Position numbers and translations under genes: made by a program. 64,000 nt of DNA from Arthrobacter sp. NicSoilB8 (GTDB lineage Bacteria > Actinomycetota > Actinomycetes > Actinomycetales > Micrococcaceae), in the NCBI RefSeq assembly GCF_019977355.1, contig NZ_AP024655.1, forward strand, positions 4,402,001 to 4,466,000, read 5' to 3'. Of the stretch, positions 17,127 through 26,337 are shown one piece after another (positions within the stretch are counted from its first letter, which is position 1; every line of letters begins with the position of its first letter). The notes beneath the pieces were generated by a model. That model had not been told where the DNA came from. It saw only the letters and a list, made by a program, of their open reading frames with translations, and did not search any database.

Positions 17127-18395
17127 GTGGAGCCAATGCGGATAGTGCTGTATTCCCATGATTCAGTGGGCCTGGGACATGTACGCCGGAACCTTGCCTT
17201 GGCCCATGCACTGACCAATCAGCTTCCCGGGCTGACCGGCCGCCCCGTCACCGGAATCCTTATCACCGGCACGGCCCTGGCCCCGGCGTTCCGGCTCCCC
17301 GAGGGATGGGACTGGGTTCTGCTGCCCGGTATTGGGAAGGGCTCCGAGGGCTACCTGCCCCGCAACCTGGCGCTGCCCATGCACGAGCTGGTGCCGCTGC
17401 GGGCCAGGCTGCTGCAGGCAACGCTGGCCGGGTTCCGCCCCCATCTGGTGATCGTGGACCGCCATGCGACGGGCGTCCACGGCGAGCTCGAAACGGCCTT
17501 GCGGCGCGCACAGGCTGCCGGGTCCGTGCGGGTGGTGCTCGGTCTCCGCGAGGTCCTGGACTCCCCCGCCACGGCCGCCACCGAATGGGCCCGGGTTGGC
17601 GGGCCCCGCGTGGTCAAGGCGCTGTTCGACGCCATCTGGGTCTACGGTGATCCCGCCGTCTATGACCCCGTGGCCGCCGGCGAGATACCGTTCGCCCTCC
17701 GCAAGCTCATCCGCTACACCGGCTACCTCGCCGAGGGACGCCCCCCGGCATCCGGAACCAGCTGCATGCCCGGGCGGTATTGCCTGACGACGGTCGGCGG
17801 CGGTTCGGACGGCTATGCCCTGGCCAGGGTGGCCGTCGCCGCGGCGGTCCCGGACGGGCTGGGACATCTGGTGGTGGCCGGGCCGCAGATGCCCGCCGAG
17901 CAACTCGCCGACCTCCGTCAGCGGGCCCGCCCCGGCGTCAAAGTGGTGTCCGCGGTGGAGGACATCGTATTCCACATCCGGCACGCCGGCGCCGTCGTCT
18001 CGATGGGCGGCTACAACACGGTGTGCGAGATCATGAGCACGGCCGTCCCCGCGCTGATCGTGCCCCGCATACAGTCGCGGGCCGAGCAGCGGACCCGGGC
18101 CGCGTCCCTGGCCGCGGCCGGATACCTGGAGCAGCACGAGATCGGCACCCTGACGCCGGAGTTCCTCGCCGGCTGGCTGGCCTCCCGGCTCGGCACCACT
18201 GTGGACCGCCGTCGCGCCGTCCTGGACGGCCTGATCCGCGTCCCGCAACTGGCAGCCGAGCTGCTGCAGCCCCTGATTGCCGCCGATCAGGTTACCGCCG
18301 ATCAGTTCGGTGCCGGTCAGATGAGTGCCGCTCAGATCAGTGCCGCTGGCCGGCGGGCGGCACGCGCGAACGGAGCCAGCCGTGTCGCCGTCTGA
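17127..18395 (+). CDS. MurG-like glycosyltransferase, first gene of the operon
   Basis: 422 residues from GTG 17127, which follows GGGGGAGG. It belongs to the GT-B group of predicted glycosyltransferases with the opening MRIVLYSHDSVGLGHVRRNLALAHAL and the C-terminal nucleotide-sugar site VVSMGGYNTVCEIMSTAVPALIVPR. The acceptor is unknown. The last residues are a degenerate five-residue repeat (ADQVT ADQFG AGQMS AAQIS) made by four 15-bp DNA units. The next gene starts inside its 3' end, so it is the first cistron of a coupled operon. Confidence 0.85.
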   Translation: MEPMRIVLYSHDSVGLGHVRRNLALAHALTNQLPGLTGRPVTGILITGTALAPAFRLPEGWDWVLLPGIGKGSEGYLPRNLALPMHELVPLRARLLQATLAGFRPHLVIVDRHATGVHGELETALRRAQAAGSVRVVLGLREVLDSPATAATEWARVGGPRVVKALFDAIWVYGDPAVYDPVAAGEIPFALRKLIRYTGYLAEGRPPASGTSCMPGRYCLTTVGGGSDGYALARVAVAAAVPDGLGHLVVAGPQMPAEQLADLRQRARPGVKVVSAVEDIVFHIRHAGAVVSMGGYNTVCEIMSTAVPALIVPRIQSRAEQRTRAASLAAAGYLEQHEIGTLTPEFLAGWLASRLGTTVDRRRAVLDGLIRVPQLAAELLQPLIAADQVTADQFGAGQMSAAQISAAGRRAARANGASRVAV

Positions 18396-19602
18396 ACCGG
18401 GGACCGCTTACGTCCTCAAAATGTATCCGCGCTTCTCCGAAACGTTCATCGTCTCGGAGATCCTGGCCCGCGAAGCGGCGGGTGACCGGCTCGAGATCTT
18501 CTCCCTCCGGCCCACTGACGACCCCCGGTTCCACCCCGAGCTCGCCCGCGTCCAGGCGCCGGTGACCTACATTGACCGCCCCATCAAAACTATTGCCCTG
18601 TGGGAGAGCCTCCGGATGGCCGAGGCGGCCGGGCTCACGGCCGCCATCGGCCGGAATTTCGCCGAACTCGCCGCCGCCAGGGCCGACGACGCCGTGCAGG
18701 CCATCAACCTGGCTACGGCCCTGCAGGACCGCAACATCCGGCACATGCACGTCCATTTCGCCTCGGGCGCCACCACCGTGGCCCGGCTGGCGTCCTTCAT
18801 TACCGGCATCCCGTTCTCGTTCACCGCCCACGCGGTGGACATCTTCCACGAATCGGTCAGCGACGACGATCTGCGGCTCAAGCTCGAACAGGCCCACCAC
18901 GCCGTGACCATCAGCCGGTACAACATGCGCTACCTGCGCCGCCGCTTCCCGGCGTCGACGTCCCGGCTCCATCTCGTGCGCAACGGCCTGGAACTTGAGC
19001 GATTCCCGTACCGGGAGCCGCGCCCGCTCGGCAGCACCCTGCGCGTCGCCGCCGTCGGGCGCCTGGTGGAGAAGAAGGGCTTCCAGTATCTGCTGCCCGC
19101 CGCCGCCGAACTGCTGGAGCAGGGAGTCAGGCTGGACCTCCGGATCGCCGGGACCGGGATCATGGCCGAGGAGCTGGAGGCCAGCATCGATCAGCTCCGG
19201 CTCGGCGAGCATGTCCGCCTCCTCGGCCCGCAGACCCAGGACCAGGTCCACGAGCTACTCCACTCGGCCGATATTTTCGTGGCGCCCTGCGTGGTCGGCG
19301 CCGACGGCAACGCCGACGGCATGCCCACGGTCCTGCTCGAGGCCATGGCCACCGGCGTGCCCTGCGTCAGCACGTCAGTCACCGGGATCCCCGAAGTGGT
19401 CCGGAACGGCTCCACCGGGGTCCTGGTCCGCCCCGGCAACCATCACGCCCTGGCCCGTGGCATCCGCACGCTCGGCCTTCCCGCCACGGACAGGCTGGCC
19501 GTTTCCCGCAATGCCCGCGCCCTGGTGGAGGAGGACTTCGACGTCCGCCGCCAGGTCGAACTCCTGAGGTCCCTCTCCCGTTCGGAAAGGCAGGTCGCAT
19601 GA
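18382..19602 (+). CDS. GT4-family glycosyltransferase
   Basis: 406 residues. I place the start at GTG 18382, 14 bases inside the previous gene and after CGGAG; a longer frame exists but has no ribosome site. GT-B fold with VRNGLELERFPY, VAAVGRLVEKKGFQYLLPAAAEL, and the acidic donor-site motif DGMPTVLLEAMATGVPCV followed by GIPEVV. The N-terminal YPRFSETFIVSEILA is typical of exopolysaccharide or colanic-acid-type transferases. Probably uses a nucleotide sugar on a cytoplasmic acceptor prepared by the neighbouring enzymes. Confidence 0.9.
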   Translation: MSPSEPGTAYVLKMYPRFSETFIVSEILAREAAGDRLEIFSLRPTDDPRFHPELARVQAPVTYIDRPIKTIALWESLRMAEAAGLTAAIGRNFAELAAARADDAVQAINLATALQDRNIRHMHVHFASGATTVARLASFITGIPFSFTAHAVDIFHESVSDDDLRLKLEQAHHAVTISRYNMRYLRRRFPASTSRLHLVRNGLELERFPYREPRPLGSTLRVAAVGRLVEKKGFQYLLPAAAELLEQGVRLDLRIAGTGIMAEELEASIDQLRLGEHVRLLGPQTQDQVHELLHSADIFVAPCVVGADGNADGMPTVLLEAMATGVPCVSTSVTGIPEVVRNGSTGVLVRPGNHHALARGIRTLGLPATDRLAVSRNARALVEEDFDVRRQVELLRSLSRSERQVA

Positions 19603-20774
19603 CACGCGTGGCCTACCTCTGCGCCGACCCCGGCGTGCCCGTCTTCGGCACCAAGGGTTCCTCGGTCCATGTCCAGGAAATCGTCCGGGCATGGCGCGGC
19701 GCCGGTGCCGCCGTCACCGTCTACTGCACCCGGCTCGGCACCGAGCGGCCCCGCGACCTGGCCGACCTCGACGTCGTCGAAGTCAAGCCGGAATCCGTCC
19801 CCGGCCCCGCGCGGGAACGGGCCATCCAGGACGCCGCGCTGGGCCTGGTGGACGAGGTCCTGCGCCACGGCTGCGGACTTTTTTACGAGCGCTATTCACT
19901 GTTCAGCCCGGCCCTGTCCGTGGTGGCCCGCGTCCTGGACGTGCCGTCGGTGCTGGAGGTCAATGCGCCGCTCATCGAGGAGCAGCAGCGGTACCGTGAG
20001 CTGCTGGATGTGAAGAAGGCCGAGACGGTGTTCCGCCGCAATGCGGCTACGGCCGACGTCGTGGCCTGCGTCTCGGAGCCCGTGGTGCGCTGGGTGCATG
20101 CGCGGGTGCCGACGGCGCGGACGGTGCTGGCGCCGAACGGCGTGAACGTCGACCGGATCACGCCCCGCCGCTCCGGCCGCCGGAAACCGGACCATCTCAC
20201 GGTGGCGTTTGTTGGAACCCTGAAGCCCTGGCACGGTGTCCCTTGCCTGCTGCACGCTGTGGCCCTGGCCAACCAGCAGACCCTCGACCCGGCCCTCCGC
20301 TGGCAGCTCCTCGTGGTCGGTGACGGCCCCGGCAGGGCGGACCTCGAACGCCTCGCCGCGTCCCTCGGCGTGCCGGCGGAGTTCACCGGCGCCGTAGCAC
20401 CGGCTGCCGTGTCCGGCCTCCTGGCCGACTGCGACGCCGCCGCCGCACCTTATCCCCCGGACGCGCCCGGCGAGGACGATTACTTCTCGCCGCTGAAGGT
20501 CTTCGAATACATGGCGGCCGCACTGCCGGTGATCGCGAGCGCCGTCGGGCAGATCCCCTACATCATCCAGCATGGGCGCACCGGCATCCTGGTCCCGCCC
20601 GGGGAACCGGCCGCACTCGCGGAAGCCCTCCTCCGGCTTGGCGAAGATCCGGAGCTGCGGGGCCGGCTGGGGCGCGAGGCCCGCAGCGACGCGGTGCTGA
20701 GATTCAGCTGGAGCGGGGTACTGTCCCGCATCACCGCGGCACTGCCGCCTGCGCGCAGACTGGCCGTGCAATGA
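19599..20774 (+). CDS. GT4-family glycosyltransferase
   Basis: 391 residues; the ATG overlaps the previous TGA (19599-19602). The N-terminus RVAYLCADPGVPVFGTKGSSVHVQEIVRAW and donor-domain motifs LAPNGVNVDRI, VAFVGTLKPWHGV, SPLKVFEYMAAALPVIAS and GQIPYIIQ mark a GT4 enzyme. In place of the usual E-x7-E, SPLKVFEYM carries the acidic position. With the previous two genes it gives three sugar-transfer steps in a row. Donor and acceptor are unknown. Confidence 0.9.
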   Translation: MTRVAYLCADPGVPVFGTKGSSVHVQEIVRAWRGAGAAVTVYCTRLGTERPRDLADLDVVEVKPESVPGPARERAIQDAALGLVDEVLRHGCGLFYERYSLFSPALSVVARVLDVPSVLEVNAPLIEEQQRYRELLDVKKAETVFRRNAATADVVACVSEPVVRWVHARVPTARTVLAPNGVNVDRITPRRSGRRKPDHLTVAFVGTLKPWHGVPCLLHAVALANQQTLDPALRWQLLVVGDGPGRADLERLAASLGVPAEFTGAVAPAAVSGLLADCDAAAAPYPPDAPGEDDYFSPLKVFEYMAAALPVIASAVGQIPYIIQHGRTGILVPPGEPAALAEALLRLGEDPELRGRLGREARSDAVLRFSWSGVLSRITAALPPARRLAVQ

Positions 20775-22672
20775 CCACCGCGTCCAGGCATTCGCACGCC
20801 CGCAGCTGGCATGCCCTTGGCTGGCGGAAGCTGTGGCGAAGGCCCCCCGCCCAGGCACCGGCTGAACCCACACCGCTGCGGCGGACCCTGCGGTGCGTGC
20901 GCCCGCATCTGCGCGGGCACAGGCTGCTCATCACCTGGGGATTCATTGCCATGGCCGTGGAAATCCTCTTCCGGCTCCTTGAACCGTGGCCGGTAAAGAT
21001 CGTCCTCGACTCCGTCTCGCACTCCCTCGGCGCCAATCTGCGCAAGTCCCCGCTCAGCGTAGAGGCAAGCGCCGAGGTGCTGCTCCTCTGCGCCGGCGCG
21101 GTGATTGTCATCAGCCTCATCCGGGCCGTGGCCAGCTACCTCTCCGCGATTTCGTTTGCCCTTGTGGGTACCCGGATCTCCTCCGAATTGCGCGCCCGAA
21201 CCTTCCGCCACCTCCAGGGCCTGTCCATGCGCCACCACAGCCGAGCCTCCACCGGCGACACAGTCCAGCGGCTCGTCGGGGACGTATCCCGGCTGCAGGA
21301 AGTGGCGGTCACGGCGGGGCTCCCGCTCATCGGCAACATCGTGTCGCTGGTCGCAATGATCATCATTATGCTCTGGCTCGATCCTTTGATCGCCCTGGTG
21401 ACATTCCTGTCCATCGGGATATTCATCCTGCTGTCCCGCAAGAGCTCTGGATCGATTACCACCGCGGCCCGCAAGTCGCGCAAAGGCGAAAGCGCCCTGG
21501 CCACCACCGCCGCCCAGACGCTCGTAGCAATGCGCGAAGTCCAGGCGTACGGGCTCGAAGACACCATCAGCTCGGGCTTCCGCAAGAGCAATCAGGCAGC
21601 CCTTGGCTCCGGGGTGGCCACACTGCGGCTGTCCGCCAGCCTGCAACGGAAGACCGACGTCCTGACAGGAATCGCGACGGCGGTTGTCCTGGCTGCCGGT
21701 GGATGGAGGGTGATGCAGCATGCGATGACCCCTGGGGACCTGATCGTTTTCCTGTTCTACCTGAAAACCGGGCTGAGGCCGCTCAAGGATGTGGCCCGGT
21801 ACACGAGCCGCATCGCCCGCGCCACGGCCTCCGGGGAACGGGTGGCGGACCTGCTGGAGACCCAGAGCGACGTGCCCGAGGCACCCCACGCCGTCGCCCT
21901 CAAGAGCTCCCACCCGGACATCGTGTTCGACCATGTCTGGGCCGGCCACTTCGACGGAACCGCGGTGCTCAAGGGGATCACCCTGACCATACCGGCAGGT
22001 CAGCACTGCGCCGTACTGGGGCCCTCCGGGGCCGGGAAGTCCACGCTCGCCAGCATGATCCTCCGGATGGTGGACCCCTGGGAGGGCAGTGTCAGCCTCG
22101 GAGGCGAGGACCTGCGGACCCTGACGATCGCCTCCGTGCGCGCCCATGTCTCAATCCTGCTCCAGGACTCCGTGTTGTTCGGAACGTCCGTCCGGGAGAA
22201 CATCAGGTTCGGCCGCCTCGATGCCACCGACGAGGAGATCGAAGCCGTGGCGGCCCTTGCCCAGGCCGACGGTTTCATCCGCGCACTGCCCCAGGGCTAC
22301 GAAACGGTCCTCGGTGAGGCGGCCAACGATCTTTCCGGGGGCCAGCGCCAACGGTTGGCCGTCGCCCGCGCCATGCTCCGCAAAGCGCCCATCGTGATCC
22401 TGGACGAGGCGACGGCCGGGCTTGATCCGGCATCCCGGGATTCGGTCCTCGGCGCCCTGGACACGCTCACCGAGGGCCGGACTGCCATCACGATTACCCA
22501 CGACGTCAACTCAGCCCAGTCGTGCGACCGGGTGATCTGGCTCGAAGACGGCGAAATCCTTGAAGACGGGCCGCCGCAGTCATTGCTGGCCGAACCGGAC
22601 TCCCGCTATGCCGGCTGGGTCCAGCGGCAGCAGACCGGCGAACCGGGCGAACTGGTCAAGGTGCCGTCATGA
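20771..22672 (+). CDS. ABC exporter (TMD-NBD fusion), presumably for the operon product
   Basis: 633 residues, overlapping the previous stop by ATGA. A basic N-terminal extension of about 45 residues precedes a six-helix exporter domain (LITWGFIAMAVEILFRLLEPW; STGDTVQRLVGDVSRLQEVA). The ATPase has Walker A GPSGAGKST (about 417), signature LSGGQRQR (about 519), Walker B VILDEATAGLD with the catalytic Glu (about 543) and H-loop ITHDV (about 576). All catalytic residues are intact, so it can work as a homodimer, unlike the pair at 1-2691. Its place inside the glycosyltransferase operon suggests it exports or flips their product. Confidence 0.92.
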   Translation: MTTASRHSHARSWHALGWRKLWRRPPAQAPAEPTPLRRTLRCVRPHLRGHRLLITWGFIAMAVEILFRLLEPWPVKIVLDSVSHSLGANLRKSPLSVEASAEVLLLCAGAVIVISLIRAVASYLSAISFALVGTRISSELRARTFRHLQGLSMRHHSRASTGDTVQRLVGDVSRLQEVAVTAGLPLIGNIVSLVAMIIIMLWLDPLIALVTFLSIGIFILLSRKSSGSITTAARKSRKGESALATTAAQTLVAMREVQAYGLEDTISSGFRKSNQAALGSGVATLRLSASLQRKTDVLTGIATAVVLAAGGWRVMQHAMTPGDLIVFLFYLKTGLRPLKDVARYTSRIARATASGERVADLLETQSDVPEAPHAVALKSSHPDIVFDHVWAGHFDGTAVLKGITLTIPAGQHCAVLGPSGAGKSTLASMILRMVDPWEGSVSLGGEDLRTLTIASVRAHVSILLQDSVLFGTSVRENIRFGRLDATDEEIEAVAALAQADGFIRALPQGYETVLGEAANDLSGGQRQRLAVARAMLRKAPIVILDEATAGLDPASRDSVLGALDTLTEGRTAITITHDVNSAQSCDRVIWLEDGEILEDGPPQSLLAEPDSRYAGWVQRQQTGEPGELVKVPS

Positions 22673-22706
22673 GAAGGGTGCCGTCATGAGAAGGGTGCCG
22701 TCATGA
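22661..22706 (+). repeat. 17-bp tandem duplication creating two mini-ORFs before the kinase gene
   Basis: The unit GTGCCGTCATGAGAAGG occurs at 22661-22677 and 22678-22694, with a third partial copy to 22705. Each ATGA is both a stop and a start. The exporter ends at 22672, a six-codon frame (MRRVPS) runs 22669-22689, an identical one runs 22686-22706, and the kinase ATG is 22703. Each unit also supplies AGAAGG, a ribosome site for the next ATG. Confidence 0.85.
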
Positions 22707-24007
22707 GCACCGCCCTGCAGGGAGTATGGCTGCGGGCGCAGCGGCGCGAAGCTGACCGCGCCCTGGCGGCCCGGGACGCCCGGATCCCGGGCCTGAACTG
22801 GGTCCTGGACGACGATCTGCTCTCCGGGCTTCTGGGCGAAAGTGTCCGGATCACCAGGACCCGCTACAAACCGCACACCTCCGCCGTCGTCGCCTTCCGC
22901 CGGGGCGGCAACTGGACCATCGACGGGGCCGGCAGCTATGGCTGGGCATCCACCACGGCGCCGGAGCACGTCGGGAAACTGCAGCGACGGGCGGACAGTT
23001 CGCGGGAGCACGGCGGCGGCGTCCGGCTTGTCCGGCCCGATGACCGGCACGCCGACGTCGTCGTGGCCGTCGGCCCCCTCGACGAGGACTGGCCGCTGCG
23101 CCCCAACCTTCGGTGGCTCCGGGACCACGGGCTCGCACGGCTCGGAGCACTCCCCGAGGCGGGGCGCTTCCTGGACCCGCCGGTCAGCGTGCTGCGATAC
23201 AACCCGGAGCGCAGGCTTGTTGCCAGGGTCCCCTCGGCGACACTGCCCGTCGTCGTCAAGACCGCCGTCCAAGCTGACGAGGCCGCCGCGGGCCTCCGCC
23301 TGCGGCGGCGCCTGGAGAGCCATGGCATCCCGGTCCTGCCGGAACTGGCCGACCCGGAATGCGCCGCGCACGGCATCAGCGCCTCGCCGTACTGGGGCCA
23401 TGGAGACCTGAGCGGCGGCGACAACGATCCGGCCACCTACCGCGCAGGCCAGGCCCTGGCCGCGATCCACGGCATGGGCCCGGAAACCTCCACGGATCCG
23501 ACGGCGGACGTGGCGGACCTGATACGCCAGCTCGCCGCCACGCGGTCCATGATCACCTGCCTGTTTCCGGCGCTCGAGGCTCCGGCAGTCCGGCTCACCG
23601 GCCGGCTCTTGGAAATTCTCGGCGCCGTGGGCCCACACGCGCCGCAGCAGGTGCTGGTCCATGGTGACTTCTCGGCGGACCAGATACTGGTTGACGGTCA
23701 GGCCGTCCGCATCATCGACTTCGACCGCGTCAGGACCTCCGACCCGGCGAGGGACCTGGGGTCCTTTGCCGCGGTGGAGGACATCGCGGACCCCGCCGGT
23801 GCCGGTCCCGCGGCCGGTGGCCGCAAGACAGCCCAGCTGCTCGAGGGTTACCACGCGGCCGGCGGGCACCTTTCGCAGACCAGGGTGGATGCGTGGGCGG
23901 CCTTCCGGTTGTTCCTGAACAGTGTCGACCCGTTCCGGAACCGGGCCAGCGACTGGCCGGCCGCCACGGACTGGCATATCCGCCGGGCCTTGGAGTTGAT
24001 CGCATGA
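22703..24007 (+). CDS. Aminoglycoside-phosphotransferase-like kinase (first of three)
   Basis: 434 residues. The C-terminal half has the APH/choline-kinase catalytic loop VLVHGDFSADQILVDG followed by the metal-binding IIDFDR, residues about 314-340. An N-lobe (VSVLRYNPERRLVARV; LPVVVKTAV with the likely ATP-binding Lys) precedes it. The first 150 residues are distinctive. Family members phosphorylate hydroxyls of sugars, aminoglycosides, choline or other small molecules. In this operon a sugar-phosphate precursor or the glycosylated product are both possible. It is coupled upstream by the 17-bp mini-ORF repeat and downstream by ATGA. Confidence 0.85.
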   Translation: MSTALQGVWLRAQRREADRALAARDARIPGLNWVLDDDLLSGLLGESVRITRTRYKPHTSAVVAFRRGGNWTIDGAGSYGWASTTAPEHVGKLQRRADSSREHGGGVRLVRPDDRHADVVVAVGPLDEDWPLRPNLRWLRDHGLARLGALPEAGRFLDPPVSVLRYNPERRLVARVPSATLPVVVKTAVQADEAAAGLRLRRRLESHGIPVLPELADPECAAHGISASPYWGHGDLSGGDNDPATYRAGQALAAIHGMGPETSTDPTADVADLIRQLAATRSMITCLFPALEAPAVRLTGRLLEILGAVGPHAPQQVLVHGDFSADQILVDGQAVRIIDFDRVRTSDPARDLGSFAAVEDIADPAGAGPAAGGRKTAQLLEGYHAAGGHLSQTRVDAWAAFRLFLNSVDPFRNRASDWPAATDWHIRRALELIA

Positions 24008-25194
24008 ACTGGCACTCGCCGGTCCCGCCGTCCGCCGTCGACTCTTCCGGGCAAACCTGGCAGATCCACCGGGCGTGGCCTGACAAAGCGGTCGGCGACT
24101 ACCTGTTGGAGGTTGTGGCCCCGGGGCGGGCCGGAGTCCGGGGAGCGGTGTTGCGTGCCGGCGTGTTCGAACTGTTGCCCGAGGATGATCCGGCGCTTCC
24201 GTCGCTGCGGGGGGAGGCCCGGCACGGGGAACTCGTGTCCTACCGGCCGCACATGCGCGCCGTCATCCGGGCCGGGGCCAGCTACATCAAGGTCTTCCTG
24301 CCCGGCGGTGCCATTGTGCCCGCCGAACGCTGCGCGCAAACCGAAGCGATCCTGGACCCCGGGACCTTCACCGCGCCCAGGGTGTTGCGGAACTCTCCGG
24401 ACGTTATCGTCTTCAGCGCCGTGGCCGGCCGGACGCTCGGGGATTTGGGCGACGACCAAGCGGGCCTCGGCGATGAAACGGCCGACCGGCTGTGGGAAAG
24501 ATGGCAGCTCGCCTGGGCCGCCCAGGTGGGCAGCTCCGCCGGTCACGCAGCCCTGGCCGCCCTGCCCGTCCATTCGCCGGAGGTGGAGGTCGCGGACCTG
24601 CGGCGGTGGGTGAAGCGGTGGCTGCGACACCACAACGACCTCCCCGAAGCCGCAGCCCACGGCGCCGCCCTGGGTGCCCGGGCCGACGAGGTGACCCGGA
24701 ACCTGCTCCGGACTGCACCGGATCCACCGGTCTGGGCGCACGGCGACCTCCATGACAAGCAAATCCTCGCCGCCGGCGGCTCCTCGCCGCTGGGCCTGCT
24801 GGATTTCGACGACACCGCCCAGGCCGAGGCGGCCCTGGACCTGGCCAACCTGGACGTTCATCTGGAACTGCATGCCCGCCAGCACCGCACGTCGCGCGGG
24901 CGGTACGCGGCGGCCCACTCCCGGATCCTGGCCGCCGCGGAGGAGCTGGACGTCACTCCGGACCGGTTCCATGCCTATTCCGACGGCGCCTGGCTGCGGC
25001 TGGCCTGTTCCCCGCTGCCGAAGCGCTCGGCAATGGCCCTCGCCGTGCTCGACGAACGTGCCGCGCTCTCTTCGTTCGTGTCCGGCTACGAGTCGGGCTT
25101 CGCGTCCGGCCTCGTGTCCGGCTACGAGTCGGGCTTCGGGTCGGGCTTCGCGTCCGGCCTCGCCAGCCCGGCTGTGGATGCCTGGGCCCGCTGA
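24004..25194 (+). CDS. APH-like kinase (second of three; paralogue of the next gene)
   Basis: 396 residues from ATG 24004, overlapping the previous stop by four bases; the frame is open further upstream inside the previous gene. N-terminus MNWHSPVPPSAVDSSGQTWQ, an N-lobe with MRAVIRAGASYIKVF, the catalytic loop WAHGDLHDKQILAAG and LGLLDFDDTAQAEAALDLANL. It shares the whole layout with the following gene, indicating tandem duplication. The C-terminus is a low-complexity Ser-Gly tail (VSGYESGFASGL repeated) encoded by a 36-bp repeat at 25078-25161 and is probably disordered. Confidence 0.85.
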   Translation: MNWHSPVPPSAVDSSGQTWQIHRAWPDKAVGDYLLEVVAPGRAGVRGAVLRAGVFELLPEDDPALPSLRGEARHGELVSYRPHMRAVIRAGASYIKVFLPGGAIVPAERCAQTEAILDPGTFTAPRVLRNSPDVIVFSAVAGRTLGDLGDDQAGLGDETADRLWERWQLAWAAQVGSSAGHAALAALPVHSPEVEVADLRRWVKRWLRHHNDLPEAAAHGAALGARADEVTRNLLRTAPDPPVWAHGDLHDKQILAAGGSSPLGLLDFDDTAQAEAALDLANLDVHLELHARQHRTSRGRYAAAHSRILAAAEELDVTPDRFHAYSDGAWLRLACSPLPKRSAMALAVLDERAALSSFVSGYESGFASGLVSGYESGFGSGFASGLASPAVDAWAR

Positions 25195-25195
25195 C

Positions 25196-26290
25196 ATGGG
25201 CTGGCACCCGCCCGTCCCGGCCGCCATCCTGGACGAGGACAACACCGAATGGCAGGTCGTTCGGTCCTGGCCGGACGACGCCGCGGAGGACTATGTCCTG
25301 GAGTTGTGGGCCCCCGGCCGGGCAGGGGTCCGGGCGGCGCATCTGAGGGCGGGGCAGTTGGAGCTCCTGCGGGACGGCCGCGACCGGCGGCTTCCGGCCC
25401 TGAAACATGCATCGCCGCTGGGCGAGGTGGTGGTGCACCGGGCCCACAAGCGGGCCGTGGTCAAGGCCGGCGAGCACTACCTCAAGATCTTCCGGGTCCG
25501 GCAGTCCGACGAGGCGGTGGGCAGGCACGCCCGGATGAACGAACTCCTTGGCGCAGAGGACTTCCTCACCCCGGACATTGTTTCCAGCACGCCGGGCTGC
25601 CTCACGATCACGACGCTGCCGGGCCGGTCCCTATTCGAGCTCGGAAACGACCCCGCGGTCAGTGATGCGCTGTTCGAAGCAGCCTGGCACGAATGGTCGC
25701 GGGCCTGGGTGCGGCAGCATTCCCCGGCCAACACTGCGGCGCACCGCACGGCTCTCGAGGCGCTCCCGCCGCGGACGGCCGCCGTCGAACTGGAGAGCCT
25801 GCAGCGCACCGTGCACCTGTGGCTGGTGCACGCCCAAGACAGTCCGGCAGCGCGGCCCGGGCGCACCGCCGTACGTATGGCCGCGGAACAGGCCGCCCAA
25901 AAGCTGCTCCGGACCGATCCGGATCCGCTGGTGTGGTCCCACGGCGACCTCCACGACAAACAGATATTCTCCGCGGATTCCGGCGCTCCCCTGGGGCTGC
26001 TGGACTTCGACGAAGCCGGCCGGGCCGAGGCCGCCGCCGACCTCGCAAACCTCGCTGTGCATCTTGAGCTGCGTCTGCGCCAACACCGCCTAACCGCCGA
26101 ACGGTACCAAACCGCCCGCGGCCACGTCATCGCCACTGCCGCAGAACTGCGGGTCTCCCCTGCGCGCTTCGACGCCTACGCCGCCGCGACCCGCCTGCGG
26201 CTCGGCTGTCTGTATTCCTTCCGGCCCCAGTGGGCGGCCCTGGCGGAGGACTTCCTCAGCCTGCACAACCAGCGGACGCAGGCTGCCTGA
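25196..26290 (+). CDS. APH-like kinase (third of three)
   Basis: 364 residues from ATG 25196, one base after the previous stop. It opens MGWHPPVPAAILDEDNTEWQ, in register with its neighbour, and has KRAVVKAGEHYLKIF (N-lobe Lys), the catalytic loop WSHGDLHDKQIFSAD and LGLLDFDEAGRAEAAADLANL. Unlike the second kinase it lacks the Ser-Gly tail. It is the last gene of the operon; a leftward small gene begins the next transcript. Substrate unknown; paralogues with separate substrates or a heterodimer are both possible. Confidence 0.85.
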   Translation: MGWHPPVPAAILDEDNTEWQVVRSWPDDAAEDYVLELWAPGRAGVRAAHLRAGQLELLRDGRDRRLPALKHASPLGEVVVHRAHKRAVVKAGEHYLKIFRVRQSDEAVGRHARMNELLGAEDFLTPDIVSSTPGCLTITTLPGRSLFELGNDPAVSDALFEAAWHEWSRAWVRQHSPANTAAHRTALEALPPRTAAVELESLQRTVHLWLVHAQDSPAARPGRTAVRMAAEQAAQKLLRTDPDPLVWSHGDLHDKQIFSADSGAPLGLLDFDEAGRAEAAADLANLAVHLELRLRQHRLTAERYQTARGHVIATAAELRVSPARFDAYAAATRLRLGCLYSFRPQWAALAEDFLSLHNQRTQAA

Positions 26291-26337
26291 CGGCGGGGGC
26301 TGGCTGGACGATCGCGGGCAGGCTGCAGCCGAACAGC

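Noticed and set aside
22703..26290. Aminoglycoside-resistance kinases
   Set aside because: The HGD and DFD motifs define only the fold. Three such genes in a biosynthesis-like operon argue for another substrate.
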